From: Marchantia polymorpha subsp. ruderalis
Lineage: Eukaryota; Streptophyta; Marchantiopsida; Marchantiales; Marchantiaceae
Assembly (NCBI GenBank): GCA_037833965.1
Contig: AP031357.1
Span: 5,724,001 to 5,788,000, forward strand
DNA length: 64,000 nucleotides
Direction: 5' to 3'
A program made the translations under genes and the position numbers. This document shows, piece after piece, positions 13,103 to 25,100 of the stretch. The notes below the pieces were generated by a model. It was not told where the DNA came from. It did no database searches and was given only the letters and a program-made list of their open reading frames with translations. Within the stretch, counting starts at the first letter, position 1. The number at the start of each line of letters is the position of its first letter.

Positions 13103-15701
13103 TGCAGTTACGGCCTCCTGTCCGGGCTCAGAATCCAACAGCTTCTGAAGCTCTGTTCATTCGCAACATGGCATTGCGTGCCGCTTCCTGCCTTTCAGTT
13201 GCCACCGCTCCACTCGCGATGGGGAATAGCTCGCAGGAGAATCCCTAAAAAGTACTCGCGAGATGCGAGCATGCAATACTCCAGAAGAACACATAAGCCT
13301 AGCGCGCGCGCCAAATTTGTTCTGCAGAGCTTGTACTTCGTCACGCAGATGTTAGCCACCCGTCGTATTCTCGTTATTGCCCGGGCTGTGGGAGCCAGCG
13401 ACAGGGGAGTGAGAAAGCGATAATATAATGCAAGTGATGCTGGTCTCGCCGGATGGGCTTGGGTCCTGAATCTGGGGAATGGCGCCAATCATGAATTTGG
13501 CTGCCGAACTACAACAATGACAACAATAAACGAGGAAAGGAAAGAGAAAGATCGAACTCGTGTGCGTTCAAGGAACTCTTCTTTCCCTGCTTTTGCAACC
13601 GGATGGATCAGGCTAGCGTGCGTTTTCGAGACGGTGACTCGATGCGACACTTTGAGGATCTGATTGTCGACGTTCCACCAAGGTGACGAACGATGATAAC
13701 AACGAACGCCAGATGCTGGGATGGTAGAAAGAGTATCCTCGGGAGTGGCAGACGACGCAGTCGCGGCGAGGTCCAATGTGCGACCCGCTTCTCTCGCAGG
13801 GCACTGATGAAAGCAGTTCAAAGGCCCAAAGCAGGGATAAGCGCAAGTGCTTTCAGCCAACTATCGTCAACTCGCGATGCTCCGACGCGGAGAATGCAAG
13901 CACACATCCCGAAAATCTTCCCTTTGCATCGGCACACTCCGCGGCGTGCAGCAAAAGCGGACCTGGGTGACAATGCAGGGGAGAAGAAGAGGCATGGGAT
14001 TCGACCATTGCTCCTTTTGTTCACCGAGATCTCGAGTTGGTGAGGAGAGGAGGCCTATCGCTCACATGAGCATCGGTGCGAACCCCCTGCCTCCACTGCG
14101 CAGGACCTGGTGAGCTCGGCCGCTCATGATGAAGCCAAGAACCGCAAACCGTAAGCACGCCAACCAAAATTGCAAAATATTCCAGGCAACGATGAGTCTC
14201 GCGTTGAGATTGTCCTTACATAACACACATGGCAACACCTCCGGCGCGTGAAGCTCGACGAAGCCTGGATAATTACAGGCCGCAGAAGTGGCCGGACTCC
14301 ACACGGCACGGACATCTGCGCGTGCCTCTCGAAGTGGCTACGATGATGAGACGTTTGACCGCAAAATCTCCCCCGGTCTGGACACCCAACTTGACAAATC
14401 CGAACGAGCAGATGCGAAAGCGCAAAAGCGCGGTAAAGCATCCGTAGTGTCGAGCCGTCGGCGCTACACACGAGAGCAGACATCCAGACGGGACATCATG
14501 CATCGCCACTTTCCATGAGCACCGAAAAGCGAAACCTTAAGATAAGAAAAGAAAAAAAAAAACAGAAATAAAGAAATGAAGCACGTCTAATTCTTTTCTC
14601 CGATCGACATAAACCTCGTGGCGCTGGACAGCAGCCTTTCTTGACGTCGCAATGCAACGGTCGTTGCGAGAAAGATGCGCGTCTTGGGCCGCCCCGCTCC
14701 ATCGAGGCGGAGAATATCGAAATCTCCCCTCGCCTCCGAGCCATGCTCGCGCTCCCGCTCCCGCTTCTGCTTCGAGCCCTGAGAGAACGCGTCCACACAA
14801 CGAAATCATGGAAATGGTCGTCCGGAATTAGCAGCCGAAAATCGCGATCTCTGCTGGTCTGGAAGCCATGCCCTATTGCGCGAGAATATAGACTCAACGG
14901 ACACACCAGCTGGTGTGAAATGCGCGATATTAAACACGTCGATGATGGTTCGGGAGGAGTGAGGGTCATGAGAGAACCCAAACTTAGTGTTGCCAGCGGA
15001 GACGCCATTTTTTAACCTCGGAAAGGCCTTCGGCAGTTAAGTCTCTTCCCGCCGCTAAGAATAGCATGGCACGCAGGTAATGATTGCGCGCGAGCGTGGA
15101 CCTTTGATGATCTGGAGGGGTTATGAACGCCCGGAATTCGTTGCAATAGGCGCGAGGACATGGCCGAATGTGTTTCACATCCTCCCATCCCCGAGTGTAT
15201 GCAGTGCTCGTTTTTGCCAATTCGGATCTTCGTGGAATTGTGCGCATTCTTCTTTACTACGCCACGCTTTCTTCTAGACCCGAAATTGAAACTTTTCCTC
15301 GAGTTTGTCGACGGGACTATGACCATTCAGAATGTCAGGGCTCATTTTGATGATTTGGTCTTACCCTGACAGACGACGGCTCCGAGGTCACACTCGAGCC
15401 TGTCGGTTCTCTCGGACCTGGGTTTCCTCGTGTTGATTGGACGGGCAGCCCTGCGGGTATGTCTGAATGGGCCTTCCATAGATGACGCCAGAGGTGCAAG
15501 AACTAGAATCGACGGAAACGATTCTCCGAATCCTGACCTCTGTTCGAAAGCTCAGAAGGCATCTTTACAATCAATCGACAAATGCGAGAGCGAGGGTGTC
15601 ACAATACACCGACCCCAGGCGCAAAGCCTTCATAATGAAGAGAATGCATGAACGGTCACTGAGTAACACACCACAACGAGAAGATGGAGGGACACTGTCG
15701 C

Positions 15702-15707
15702 TTTATT
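15702..15707 (-). terminator. Candidate polyadenylation signal of GPAT
   Basis: On the minus strand the sequence reads AATAAA about 340 nt downstream of the GPAT stop codon. It is the nearest canonical signal I see in the right orientation. A 3' UTR of about 360 nt would be ordinary for a plant gene. Placement is inferred from position only. Confidence 0.35.
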
Positions 15708-16046
15708 TGTGAACTTAAAGAATAGTACAATGTGGTCAGAGATCTTTTTACCGCTGACCATCAAGGGTGCTGGGATCTGAGTATGAGTCTATGGAAATTA
15801 TTTTTTCAAGACATGGAATTCGCGCCCACTTCCGTAAGTTGAAACCTGTGGCTACTACCTGTTCTTCCTATCTATGCGTCTTGCAGGGTATGTCGATATC
15901 TTGGTAACGTCCATCAACACTTAATTGAACGCGAACGATGTTCCCAAAGCAGCAGCGGCTGGGAACAGGTTCAGGAAATCCCCAAATCCCCGTGGGTACC
16001 TTTGCTTGTATGAATGTGCGGCTTGGGGGCTCGCAAACTGCCCAGA

Positions 16047-17809
16047 TTAGCAGCCACTGGCTTTCTTCTGCAGCTGCTCGGCGCTTGCGCTCTTCTTCGG
16101 AGCGACAGTTCCGTCATTGCCAGCCAAGACGCTGTACTTGTCCTTCCGAGTGAAGTTGGTACACTCGAAGCTGAGGGTGCCAGCCACCACACGCTGGATG
16201 TAGTTCGCCACCTCGTGACTCGTCTTTCCGCCAGTGCATGTCAGTTCCAACGGCAGCTGATTGAGAAAATTCACCTCGTACACGGGGCTGGGATTCATGA
16301 AGAAGAAGAAGGGATCCATGCCCTTCCAGCCCGTGGCCGTCGTTCCGTGGAACATGCTCATTCTGTTGTACATGGCGACCGGCACAATCTGATCGGTCAG
16401 CTCCGCGAACAGAGCGCTGAATCTGAGCAGGAAAGGCTCGCGGCACGTCGTGCCCTCCGGGCAGATGGCCAAATCCCCCTCCTCCAACAGCTTCCGAATG
16501 TTGGCGGCGTCGGACTCCCGGTTGCGGGTGAGCGCCACGGTCTTGATCGGCGACAGGAACTCGGACACTCGCGAGATGGAGTACGTGACCGCGCTGACGG
16601 GGCGTCCGAGAGCCACGGAGAGGAAGATGGGATCCAGCAGCGTTCTGTGCGAGCAGACGAACAGCACCCCGAGCTTGCCCTCCTTCTCCTTGACGGGCGC
16701 GGGGGGCGCTCCCCTCACAATCACTCGCACGCCCAGCAACGTAAAGGCGTAGTAGACGATGGACATCGGCAGCAGGGAACCGGCAGCGATGCGCAGGAAC
16801 GCCAGAAGAAACCCAACCGGCAGCCAGACGAGGGTGATGAGCGCGTTCAGGGGCTCCGGGCGGCACACCAGACGCCCGTCGTGGAACACCAACGGCTTCG
16901 GAAGATTCTCGCGCGGAACGGCCTCCACCTTCGTGTCGGGCACGATGTACGCTTCCTGCGTAGACGAAATCAGGGCCCGTGTTAGAGCGAGTGCATCGTC
17001 CGGGTTCAAGAACGGGCGCCGCGGTGGCGTGCAAATTCACAGGCCACCCCGACAGAGCAATCGCATGACATGACACGACGCGACGAGAAGGTGGCGGAAC
17101 AACGCCAGGAATCATTGCAAGACATTGCGAGAACACACGTCGAAGGCGCATGCGAGGAACGATTCGGAATTCTACTTACTTTGCAGAGAGACATGAAAGG
17201 GTAGTCGGTTTTGCGGTCGCCCATTCCGACGTCGGGCTGATCATCCACGAACTTTGCCTTCAGAGCGTTCTCCTTGTTGACGCCCACCAGCACGCCAGGC
17301 GCCTTTACGAATCCAGTGGCGTAGCCTCCCTTGGTAACCTCAATTTCCGACCCAATGACTTCGTCGGCTCCCAGACATTCCTTGGCGAAAACCTCCACCA
17401 TAATGCGGGGATTGGCGGTGAGGACATATCTTCTTCCGAAGGATGAGAACACCCGCCACGACTCTGGATGCAAGTCCTCCGAGTAAAACTTGGGCAGCAC
17501 CGCCCTGGATACGCTCTCGATCTTCTTCGCCTTGACCCCGGAGAATGTGACGAATATCAGGAGTTTGATGCCCGCCGCCTCGGAGACGAAGTGGTACAGA
17601 ATATACGCGAGCGGGGCAGCCAGGAGCAGCAGAACGGAGCGGAGCACGCCTCCGGCTTCGAACGCCACGAGCATGAAGTAAGGAAAGGAACTTCTTCCAC
17701 GAACCAAGGTCCCATCGAGGTCCGACACCACAGTCTGTTTTTCCCTCCTATCAGAGCTACATTGCGAGACCAGCGGAAACGGTGGAACCTCCGCAGCTTG
17801 CTTCCCCAT
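16047..17809 (-). CDS. Glycerol-3-phosphate acyltransferase with HAD-like domain (plant cutin/suberin GPAT family)
   Basis: Two exons, 17809-17180 and 16955-16047, join to a 512-residue protein, a normal length for this family. The ATG has G at -3 and +4. Residues 1-210 form the HAD-like phosphatase domain: motif I D30-x-D32-G33-T34, a motif II-type TANP at 131-134, and GDRKTD at 197-202. Two hydrophobic segments lie at about 42-90. Residues 211-512 hold the acyltransferase domain: H313-x4-D318 (block I), PEGTT at 376-380 (block III) and IVPVAM at 400-405 (block IV). Family knowledge: these ER enzymes acylate the sn-2 position of glycerol-3-phosphate with acyl-CoA, feeding cutin or suberin synthesis; GPAT4/6/8 types keep phosphatase residues and release 2-monoacylglycerol, GPAT5/7 types have lost them. 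The retained HAD residues therefore suggest a bifunctional, cutin-type enzyme (inference). The gene stands alone. Only the exact subclade is uncertain. Confidence 0.95.
16956..17179 (-). other. GPAT intron (224 bp, GT-AG)
   Basis: The donor is AAA|GTAAGT and the acceptor TCTACGCAG|GAA. The splice joins Lys210 to Glu211 in phase 0 and restores the family reading ...SLCK-EAYIVP..., the expected junction between HAD-like and acyltransferase domains. Reading through either side gives non-family sequence, which supports these sites. Confidence 0.93.
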
Positions 17810-18509
17810 CGCGCACTTCGGGACTCTTGAGGGGGAAAGCTGCGCCTTCGACCACCCAACTGCGCGGGTTCAATTATACGAATCAAGTGGGTATCACACT
17901 TCCACTCAGTGGAACATTCTCTATCACACTCCGCCACCACAATTCGTGCCACCACCACCCAGGATGTGACCGGACGACCAGCTTCTTTCGTCGTTCGCTG
18001 TCACATGTCCTCCGCCCCACCCTCCCTCCCTGCCTCCCTTCCTGTCGTCGTCCTTCGCGCCGTCTTATTCAGACCTCCGAAAACTTCGATTCCCAACCTT
18101 CCCAGCAGTTGGAGGTCAGTCAGAAACCGTATGCTGCTGCTGCTGCTTCTTCTTCTTCTTCTTCTTCCTCTTCTCGTCTTCTCAGCGGCGTAACGATTGG
18201 TGGTACGAACAACGAAAGTTAAGGACAAGTAGTTCAGGTGAATGAATGCCTCGGCTCTCCTGCCTTCCTTCCTTTTGCAGTCGAAAGGAGAGGTGAGCTC
18301 GCTCTGCTTCTCACTCGATCCAGCCAGAGGCTGGCCGCGAGTACTTGTGATGCGACCGAGGAGTGTTCAGAGTTTCATTGCCTGTCTATGGAGGAGGAGG
18401 TGGAGGCAGAGGCAGAGGAAGAGGAGGAGGAGGAGGAGCTGCTGTGCGTGTAGGGTGAAGAGCAAATGGTCGGCTGTTCAGAGCTGTAAGAACTGTAGGT
18501 TCTTATAAG
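17810..18509 (-). promoter_or_regulatory. GPAT upstream region and probable 5' UTR
   Basis: On the GPAT strand this stretch carries two purine trinucleotide arrays (GAA/CAG at 18132-18176; CTC-rich on the coding strand at about 18384-18440) and a palindromic CTTATAAG at 18502-18509 that could serve as a TATA element about 700 bp before the ATG. No competing gene is visible. The transcription start is not determinable from sequence alone. Confidence 0.35.
18132..18176 (+). repeat. CTG/CTT compound microsatellite
   Basis: About five CTG units run directly into about seven CTT units, followed by imperfect CTC/TTC. On the GPAT coding strand this is GAA followed by CAG. It lies about 325 bp upstream of the GPAT start and probably in its 5' UTR or proximal promoter. 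Confidence 0.9.
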
Positions 18510-18576
18510 GCCCGCGCCAGCCCAGGCGCTAGCCGGTACTTTTTCCCTCCCCGCCGGTCCGTGCAACCGGGTCCCG

Positions 18577-18650
18577 GTCTCCGCCCTGACCCCCCACCCC
18601 ACCTCCCCGGCCCGCCCCGCCCCGCCCGCCCCGCCCGCCCCAGGGGAGGC
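18577..18650 (-). other. G-quadruplex-prone G-rich tract
   Basis: The plus strand is an almost pure C-tract of CCCCGCCC-type repeats. The minus strand therefore has many GGG/GGGG runs separated by one to three bases, the classic pattern for a G-quadruplex. It sits upstream of the GPAT promoter candidate, on the GPAT coding strand. Confidence 0.6.
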
Positions 18651-19942
18651 GACCATCCCGGACCAGCGATCCCTCCGCGGTAACTCCCTTCCACCCCGCG
18701 GATAAGCCCCGTACTAGGTCAGGGTAATTTCCTGCGCACCCCACCACCCCCACCTCCCCTCGCCTCCCGACCGAGGTCACTGTCCAAGCGAGCCCGAGGA
18801 CTGCCGAGACTGGTCGTCCTTAACGAACTCTCCTCGCCTCGGCTGTTGAAGACAAGAGCCTAACGGTCCCACTAAATCTAAATTTCTGGTACATCCAAAA
18901 AATCATTTGTTTAGCCCTCCCTTCCATCGCGGAGCCGCGACGCCAGCGTACAACCAAAATGGAAAGCAGGATATCCGGTGACGAGTTTCTCCGAGGGTCC
19001 TGGCGGGTCGCAGCGCACTCGAAGTCTGCCAGGGCGACGGGTCTCCGCACACGAAGTCGCGAGTGCTCGAGTGCTCGAGTGCACTGCGCTGTTCGATCGA
19101 GTGGCCGCATTCGACAGGCAGCCCGAAACCTCGAAGCCTTGCAGCGTGCACTGAAGGGCAACGAATTTCGGTTGCGTGTTCGAGTCACGCGAACCATGCT
19201 CGAAGTCCCCTTTCCATGAAGCTCTAATGTTCACTGAGAATTGGGAAGAAATGAAATCGGAGGAGGGCGATTCTGAACTTATTGCAGCGTGCATTCGCCT
19301 CTCTATCTTCTTGATCTCATTGTCAGGATCGAAAGGAATGTCCAGAGAGCTTGTCGAACCGGAGTCATGAGGAATCACAAGACAAATTCCCAAGGTAATT
19401 CCATTTTAACACAAACAATTCAAGAAGAGCCAAGTCGTGTGAGTTAGTCGGAGAGAAGAATAGAAGTTATGAAACCAGGCCCAGTTTTGACAATCCTTCT
19501 CGATCAATGGATCCTTCGTTCAAACCCGAAGAGATTGAACGACGAATTGAACCCAAAGGAGAGATTTGAGCGAAAGTCGAAAATCTCCGTAGACCAAAGA
19601 ATCCGGGGGAGGCTTTGTGTACATAAAAATGCAACGACCTCGAAACCTATAAATATAGAACATATAATCAAGTGATTCTTTCACATCGTAACAAGCAGAC
19701 CAAGTGCATGAAGCATTTCTTGTGCACACACGGGGCATGAGGTGTGGCCATTTGTTACCTAAACTGAATTTCTTTAGTTTCTCTCCGAACAGAAATATAA
19801 TTTAATGCCTCCATTTATCAAAAACATGGTCAAGTTTCCTTTGCCGAAACACATTGCATGCTCAATGGTTCGAGAACTTTAGTATATCGGCAGAGTGTAT
19901 GCGATGTAAGAAAACCCCACTCAGCTCTAACCAAATCCACAA

Positions 19943-20385
19943 TCAAAAAAGGTGCGAGTGACTCGTTTCGTTCTTCGACATCGTAAATCTTCTACCACAA
20001 TGAAATTTTCTCTTATTGTCTGCACTCTTCCAAATGCCCAGACATTGGAATTCGGGCACAGCTTTCATTCGGATCATGAGTCCATTCTCTTTCTCGTCGT
20101 CCATGTTCACCGTCTTAGACACTGCCGCTTTCTCCTTGCCTTTCCCCATTTGTGAGGCGGAGGCACCAGCCGGGGGAGGGTCTGCAGTGGGCGGATGACT
20201 GCCGGTGACACGGATGGTCGGACGATAGAACGATGCGACCTTCCCCACGGCAATTGAAGCCCGGGGAACGATTCGGGGCGATAGCGGAGCCGGTAGAACC
20301 TGGACGTAATCACACGCGGCTGGCAGCGATTCAGACAGCGGAGAACACCGCCGGGCCTTGTGGTGAGGCCACCGGCAGACCCCGG
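19943..20385 (-). other. Unassigned open frame of about 147 codons, ATG only inside
   Basis: On the minus strand one frame stays open from a TAG near 20387 down to a TGA at 19943. The first ATG is near 20155 and opens a Lys/Glu-rich peptide of about 70 residues beginning MGKGKEK. The upstream part is Pro/Ala/Ser-rich. No domain is recognised and no clear splice partners are seen. It could be part of an exon of an unrecognised gene or a chance frame in GC-rich DNA. Confidence 0.15.
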
Positions 20386-22116
20386 TGAGAGCCTATTTGT
20401 CAACGCCGTCTTCGTCCGTCCGACCCGCTTTCTTCTTTCATTTCCTACGACTTCGTTCTATGACTCGACAACCCAAATTCCGGCCGAATCTAATGCACAG
20501 TTGCATTGCGTTCCCTCGATTCCAACCCGTGATTGAGGGAAGATGCTGCGACTTGTGTACTGGACCTCGCCTGATTTATGAAAACGGCTCTTGTTATCCG
20601 TCTGGATTCGCTATTACGGAAGTGGTGCACTTTCCGTACATTTCCGAACAGATGGACGGACTTGAAGCTTTTCATCCAAATGCATGAAGGTGACATTTGT
20701 CGTGCGGATGGTCTCCTTTAACCGTCATTTCCAACAGGAGTCCGTGCTAAACCGTCCTTTGGACGAGCTCTGGAAAAAAATGCACAATCCTCACATTTTC
20801 AGCTAACATTGAAAGCCAGGGACTTGAGGCGTTTATTGTTCATTTCAGTTCAGCTTTGCTATAGCGAATACTCGAGATCTAGCGGAATATGAAAAGGAAA
20901 AAAAAATTGCTTTGCAATCTCTAGATCGTGTTATAACTTGGATACACGGGCAAGGCCATAACTGAGAAAACCAGGAGCTCGATCAGAAGCTGGAATTCCC
21001 TGTCGAACAGAATGTGTGCCCTCACCATGGGCATGTGCACCCTCACAAGCGCAGCCAGCTTAACGAATCATTTCTAAGAGTCACAATTATGCTTCTTCAG
21101 ACTTATATTTGATTCACCGTATATTTCAAGGAGGAGTAGTATGTATCTGCTCTAGTTGTGGGGGGGAAGGGGGGGAGAGGAGTGTCCATAGCTTTTATCA
21201 GCTATGGACCTTTCCGAATTTATTTCCTACGGTACTCGAAATCAGATAATATCTCAATGCCGGATACTGGCATGCTGTGGTTTGATATTTTCAATCAGTA
21301 GGGTTCCGACACTAGAGCATATAGTATGCGCTGCTCATGGTATAGGACACAACGATGCAGGTCACGCACAAGGTCGCTCGTGTCCAATGTCCATCCTACA
21401 GATACACAAAACTCGTAGTGAGCCGAATGTCTTCACCTCCGAGAATCAACCAGAAGACGATTAATCATCCGGCACATAGCTTCCAGCGGAAGCCGCAGGT
21501 GCGACGGACCTTTCCAACCAAACCTCTGGCACCACGCATGAAAATTCATCAAGTGTAGCCATGATTCGAGAATCCACCTCCCATGCTCTAGTCAGTAATT
21601 TCATTTGGAGCAAATTGTACGATGTACTTCACTCCCAGCGACTAGAGTTCACTAGATGTCTGGTAGATTACAACGCTTCCCTGACCACATTTATTCCCCA
21701 ATGCTGGCTCGTCTGAGAAGGACCGACGGACGGTCCTGGCATGTTCTACAGCTGAGTCATTAAATTTCACGATCTGAGACCTACAGTGCGGTCAATTGCT
21801 CGACCAATTCTCTCACCGGAGGGCCGGATGGAGAAATCATCACAGGGACATCTGGAAGCACTGGGGAAGAGCATCGAAATGACCGTTCACGGTTCCTGGA
21901 GCTCCGTGGCGAGAGCGGCATCATTGCCCTCGCCAAGATCAAGAGCCCCGCTACGGAACACCTTCCGTTCGCTTCACGGTAGCCCGGCCGCCCCGGCCGG
22001 GAGGTCCTCAACGCTCGCCGTCCGATGCGCCTCCTTGGGGCGAGAGCGAGTTCCGCGTCGTCCATGTGGCAGGATGTTGGCAAGATTTCGGCGGGCGGGT
22101 GGCCGCTGCTCCAGTC

Positions 22117-22155
22117 TCCATCCATCTATCCATCCATCCATCCATCCATCCATCC
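22117..22155 (+). repeat. TCCA tetranucleotide microsatellite
   Basis: About nine to ten units of TCCA with one imperfect unit (TCTA) near the start. It explains the repetitive HPSI/MDGW peptides in overlapping frames. Confidence 0.95.
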
Positions 22156-25100
22156 TTCTCTCGATGGAGCGTACCGAAGAAGAACTCGAGGCAGGATGCC
22201 CCCCACTGCGCTGCGCTGCCCATGGGCGCGCCTTGACTTTACGTGAATGGGCGTCGCGGACAACGATCACGCCTGAGCGGTAGTGAATCACGCGTCGCGG
22301 AAGTCAAGATTTCTTCTTTGAACCGCATGTCAGAGCAAGGGGCAGAAAAGACCACGCGGGGGACGCGCGACAACTGATTCCAGCAGGGCAAAAGGTCTGT
22401 CGCACACAATCCCTACAGTAGGTGAATCTTCCTAAAGTCAATGTGTGGCGACGAGCCTAGAACCATACGAATCTTTACGTGGTCACTCTGGTCCTCGGAC
22501 TGGAAAATCCTTCGCAAGGACTCCCGGAACCTCCAGGCCCGTTGCTGATGATTACCCCTGAGACCAACCGACACGACGAAACGTATTATATCGCAGTAAG
22601 AAATCCACCTTTTGCTCTGGAACTCGACCTTTTGATCTGCATCCTAAATGAGAACCTGAAACTTCCGATTTGCAAATGCTTCTAACAACCGACACCGAGA
22701 AATGTTTCCAATCTGAGCGACCGGCCAAAAACAACGTGGATCCTTGTAGCTGTCCCGAATTCGCAGAATCACTTGCTGGCTTTAACCTTTGAGTCATAGT
22801 CTTCAACTTTCCACATGTCGTGAACTAGGACCAAAAATCATTTTGTCATGCTCACACGCAAGCACGAGAATCATTCTATACTAGAAGTAAAGCCATGCTC
22901 AAAAGCTCTCCGCACTCCTGTGTTCCAATGGGACTGTGAGCAGACGTAGGAGCCATCGTGAAAACCGAAAGTGCATTTGTTTGTGTGCTAATCATGCTTT
23001 TGGATTCTTTGGCCAAGACGCATGCTGAAGGATGGTGCTGGTTGAGACAGCCAAAGTATGGCGCCCTATAGATATCCAGCTCGTTGGATCCTCACTTATG
23101 ATGCTTTGTCATGAGTAGTTACTCCCCGACGATGTCCTGGAGTTTGCTCGAGGTTTTAGATCTTTATGAATCATTGATGGATTGCGATTTGAGACCCGAG
23201 TCCTTCTCCACGGGGACGAATGGACCGAAACACGACATGCAAAATCAGTGCCTTCGGGCGGCTCAAAGCTGACACATATTGTATCGACGAGCTCACGAGT
23301 GCTACATAACAAGCTAGCGAGTAATTGCATATCGGGTCGGAACACTTGTCTACAAATGAACATCCGAATAAGTTCAGCCAGAATCTCTTTGCAATTATAA
23401 AAGGGATTCTGTCTTACTTTGCAACGTTCCAGTTCTTCGATCTCGATCGTACTCTCTTGGCTTCACCGTTGCGTGAAATTTGCATCTTGCATCCATCTCG
23501 CTCTGGTGCAAAGCTGGAGTAGATGCACCCTTCGTGACTTCGATCGAGGCTTTAAATTCGAGGATCAGCGGATGTCTCACTTCAATGCAAGTTGTCACGA
23601 TTCGATAAAAACATTTCAAGTCCGAGACTACAGTGTTCTCCTTCCTCCAGATATTTTGTAAGGTTAATACGGGCTGATTAGTAATACTGAGGTCGGTGGT
23701 GGAATCAGTAAACTTTCATTAAGTGCCGCGGCAGTCGAAATTCAACCACTTTTCCGTCGTGGATTCATTCGTATTCTTGGGCAGGAAGCGCACTCAGCTT
23801 CCAACACGGCTGACGCCCAGTTGAGTTAGGGCCTGAGCTCATTCGGAACTCGTCAAACGCTGTCGTAAGGGCACGTACGCGACGTCGAGAGTTTGCATTT
23901 TGATAGTGTAAAATGACAGCAAATTGAACTGCCGTTTAGGCCTCCTTCGCCGATGCTGACTCTCATGCCAGTGGAAACCTTCGTTTCCTTCTTCGATAGA
24001 GAGATCAGGCCGGTGGCACTTCCTCTCCAGGCAGTCAATGCAACGAGCCCATTCGAACCAAGAGTTACGATCTTCCCTTCGCAGTCTCAGCCATCCAGAT
24101 CTCGCATCTCTCGAAGCGCGACCTCGCATTGTGTCATATCAGACGGTGATCACAGTGAATTCAGATGCTCCCCGACATCATTAGCATTGTCAAACCTGCA
24201 AGACTTCCCAAACCGAGAGCACATCGTGGCAAGCCGGTCCAGGGAGGGGGGCAGACGAAACTCTAATGTGAGTAAATGCGCGGCTAGCATGCTAACCACG
24301 GTTACAGAGCAAAACCGAACCGCATCGACCTCACGAGCGACGTGATCACTGAGGATCATCACTGAGGACCACAAGGTCACCTCGCAGTCGACTTGATCCG
24401 CGGCACTTACCACGGTTGCGGTTTCAAACCGGGTTCGCGGGGGGAGGTGTCAAGAGCAGTAAAGATCTGAAAGTTCGGTGCCCATCACTCTCAAGAAAAT
24501 GTTCCTCGCACACTTGAGTTTGAAATTCAAATTACTGCGGTCGTCCGCGGCGGGTGCTTGTGAGGGGCCGGACCGGATGGGGACCGATTGAGGCCGACGC
24601 GTATCTGTCACTGTAGATTTCACATGGCCAGCGAGGCAAGGCGAGGCCAGGGCAGGGCGGGCACGGGAAGGCGAAGGGGAGGGGCAGGGGAGGTCGAGGA
24701 CTCGAGGTGCATATTTTATTCGGGACGCGCTCGGCAATTCCAGCGGGTGGAAGTCATAACATTTCCACCGAGTTGCTGAAGGACGTCGTCTTGGGTGGCG
24801 GCTTGCAGAGCACGTAGGGTCGACAGCAACGTAGGTCTGCGAGCGAAATGGCAGTGTATCGGGGGCGGGGGGTGGCCACTGTTAACATTCTGACCTAACG
24901 AAGACCTCGACAGCGGACATAAAAGCGTTTGATCGAGATGGTTGACGAGGTGGATTCGACATGAACTTTAACATTATTAACACAGCTTTGTGATAAGAGC
25001 GCACGCTCCTTGCGGGGTTGATGTGCGAGTTTGACATCGAACAGAATGCATCCGGCCAGCATCAGTCGAACACCTGCCTCCCTTCATCGTTCTGGTGGGG

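Larger units (their letters stand above)
9777..15701. other. Intergenic DNA, GC-rich in the second half, no recognisable gene
   Basis: From about 11.4 to 15.4 kb base composition is clearly more GC-rich than in the flanks, and several frames of 100-170 codons overlap on both strands. This is what GC-rich DNA gives by chance because stop codons are AT-rich. None has a recognisable motif. Purine-only stretches such as 11465-11510 (GGAGGAGG type) and a CTG run near 13084 account for the low-complexity peptides. Confidence 0.5.

Noticed and set aside
14496..15008. 170-codon minus-strand frame and overlapping frames
   Set aside because: Same reasoning: low-complexity Ser/Arg/Pro-rich translation in GC-rich DNA with competing frames on both strands and no recognisable domain.
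16014..17151. Long frames of 323 and 345 codons across GPAT exon 2
   Set aside because: They are shadow frames of the GC-rich GPAT exon. Only the frame ending at 16047 contains acyltransferase motifs.
19118..19205. tRNA-like T-arm GCGTG-TTCGAGT-CACGC
   Set aside because: The arm is perfect, but no matching acceptor stem, D-arm or anticodon arm can be folded upstream.
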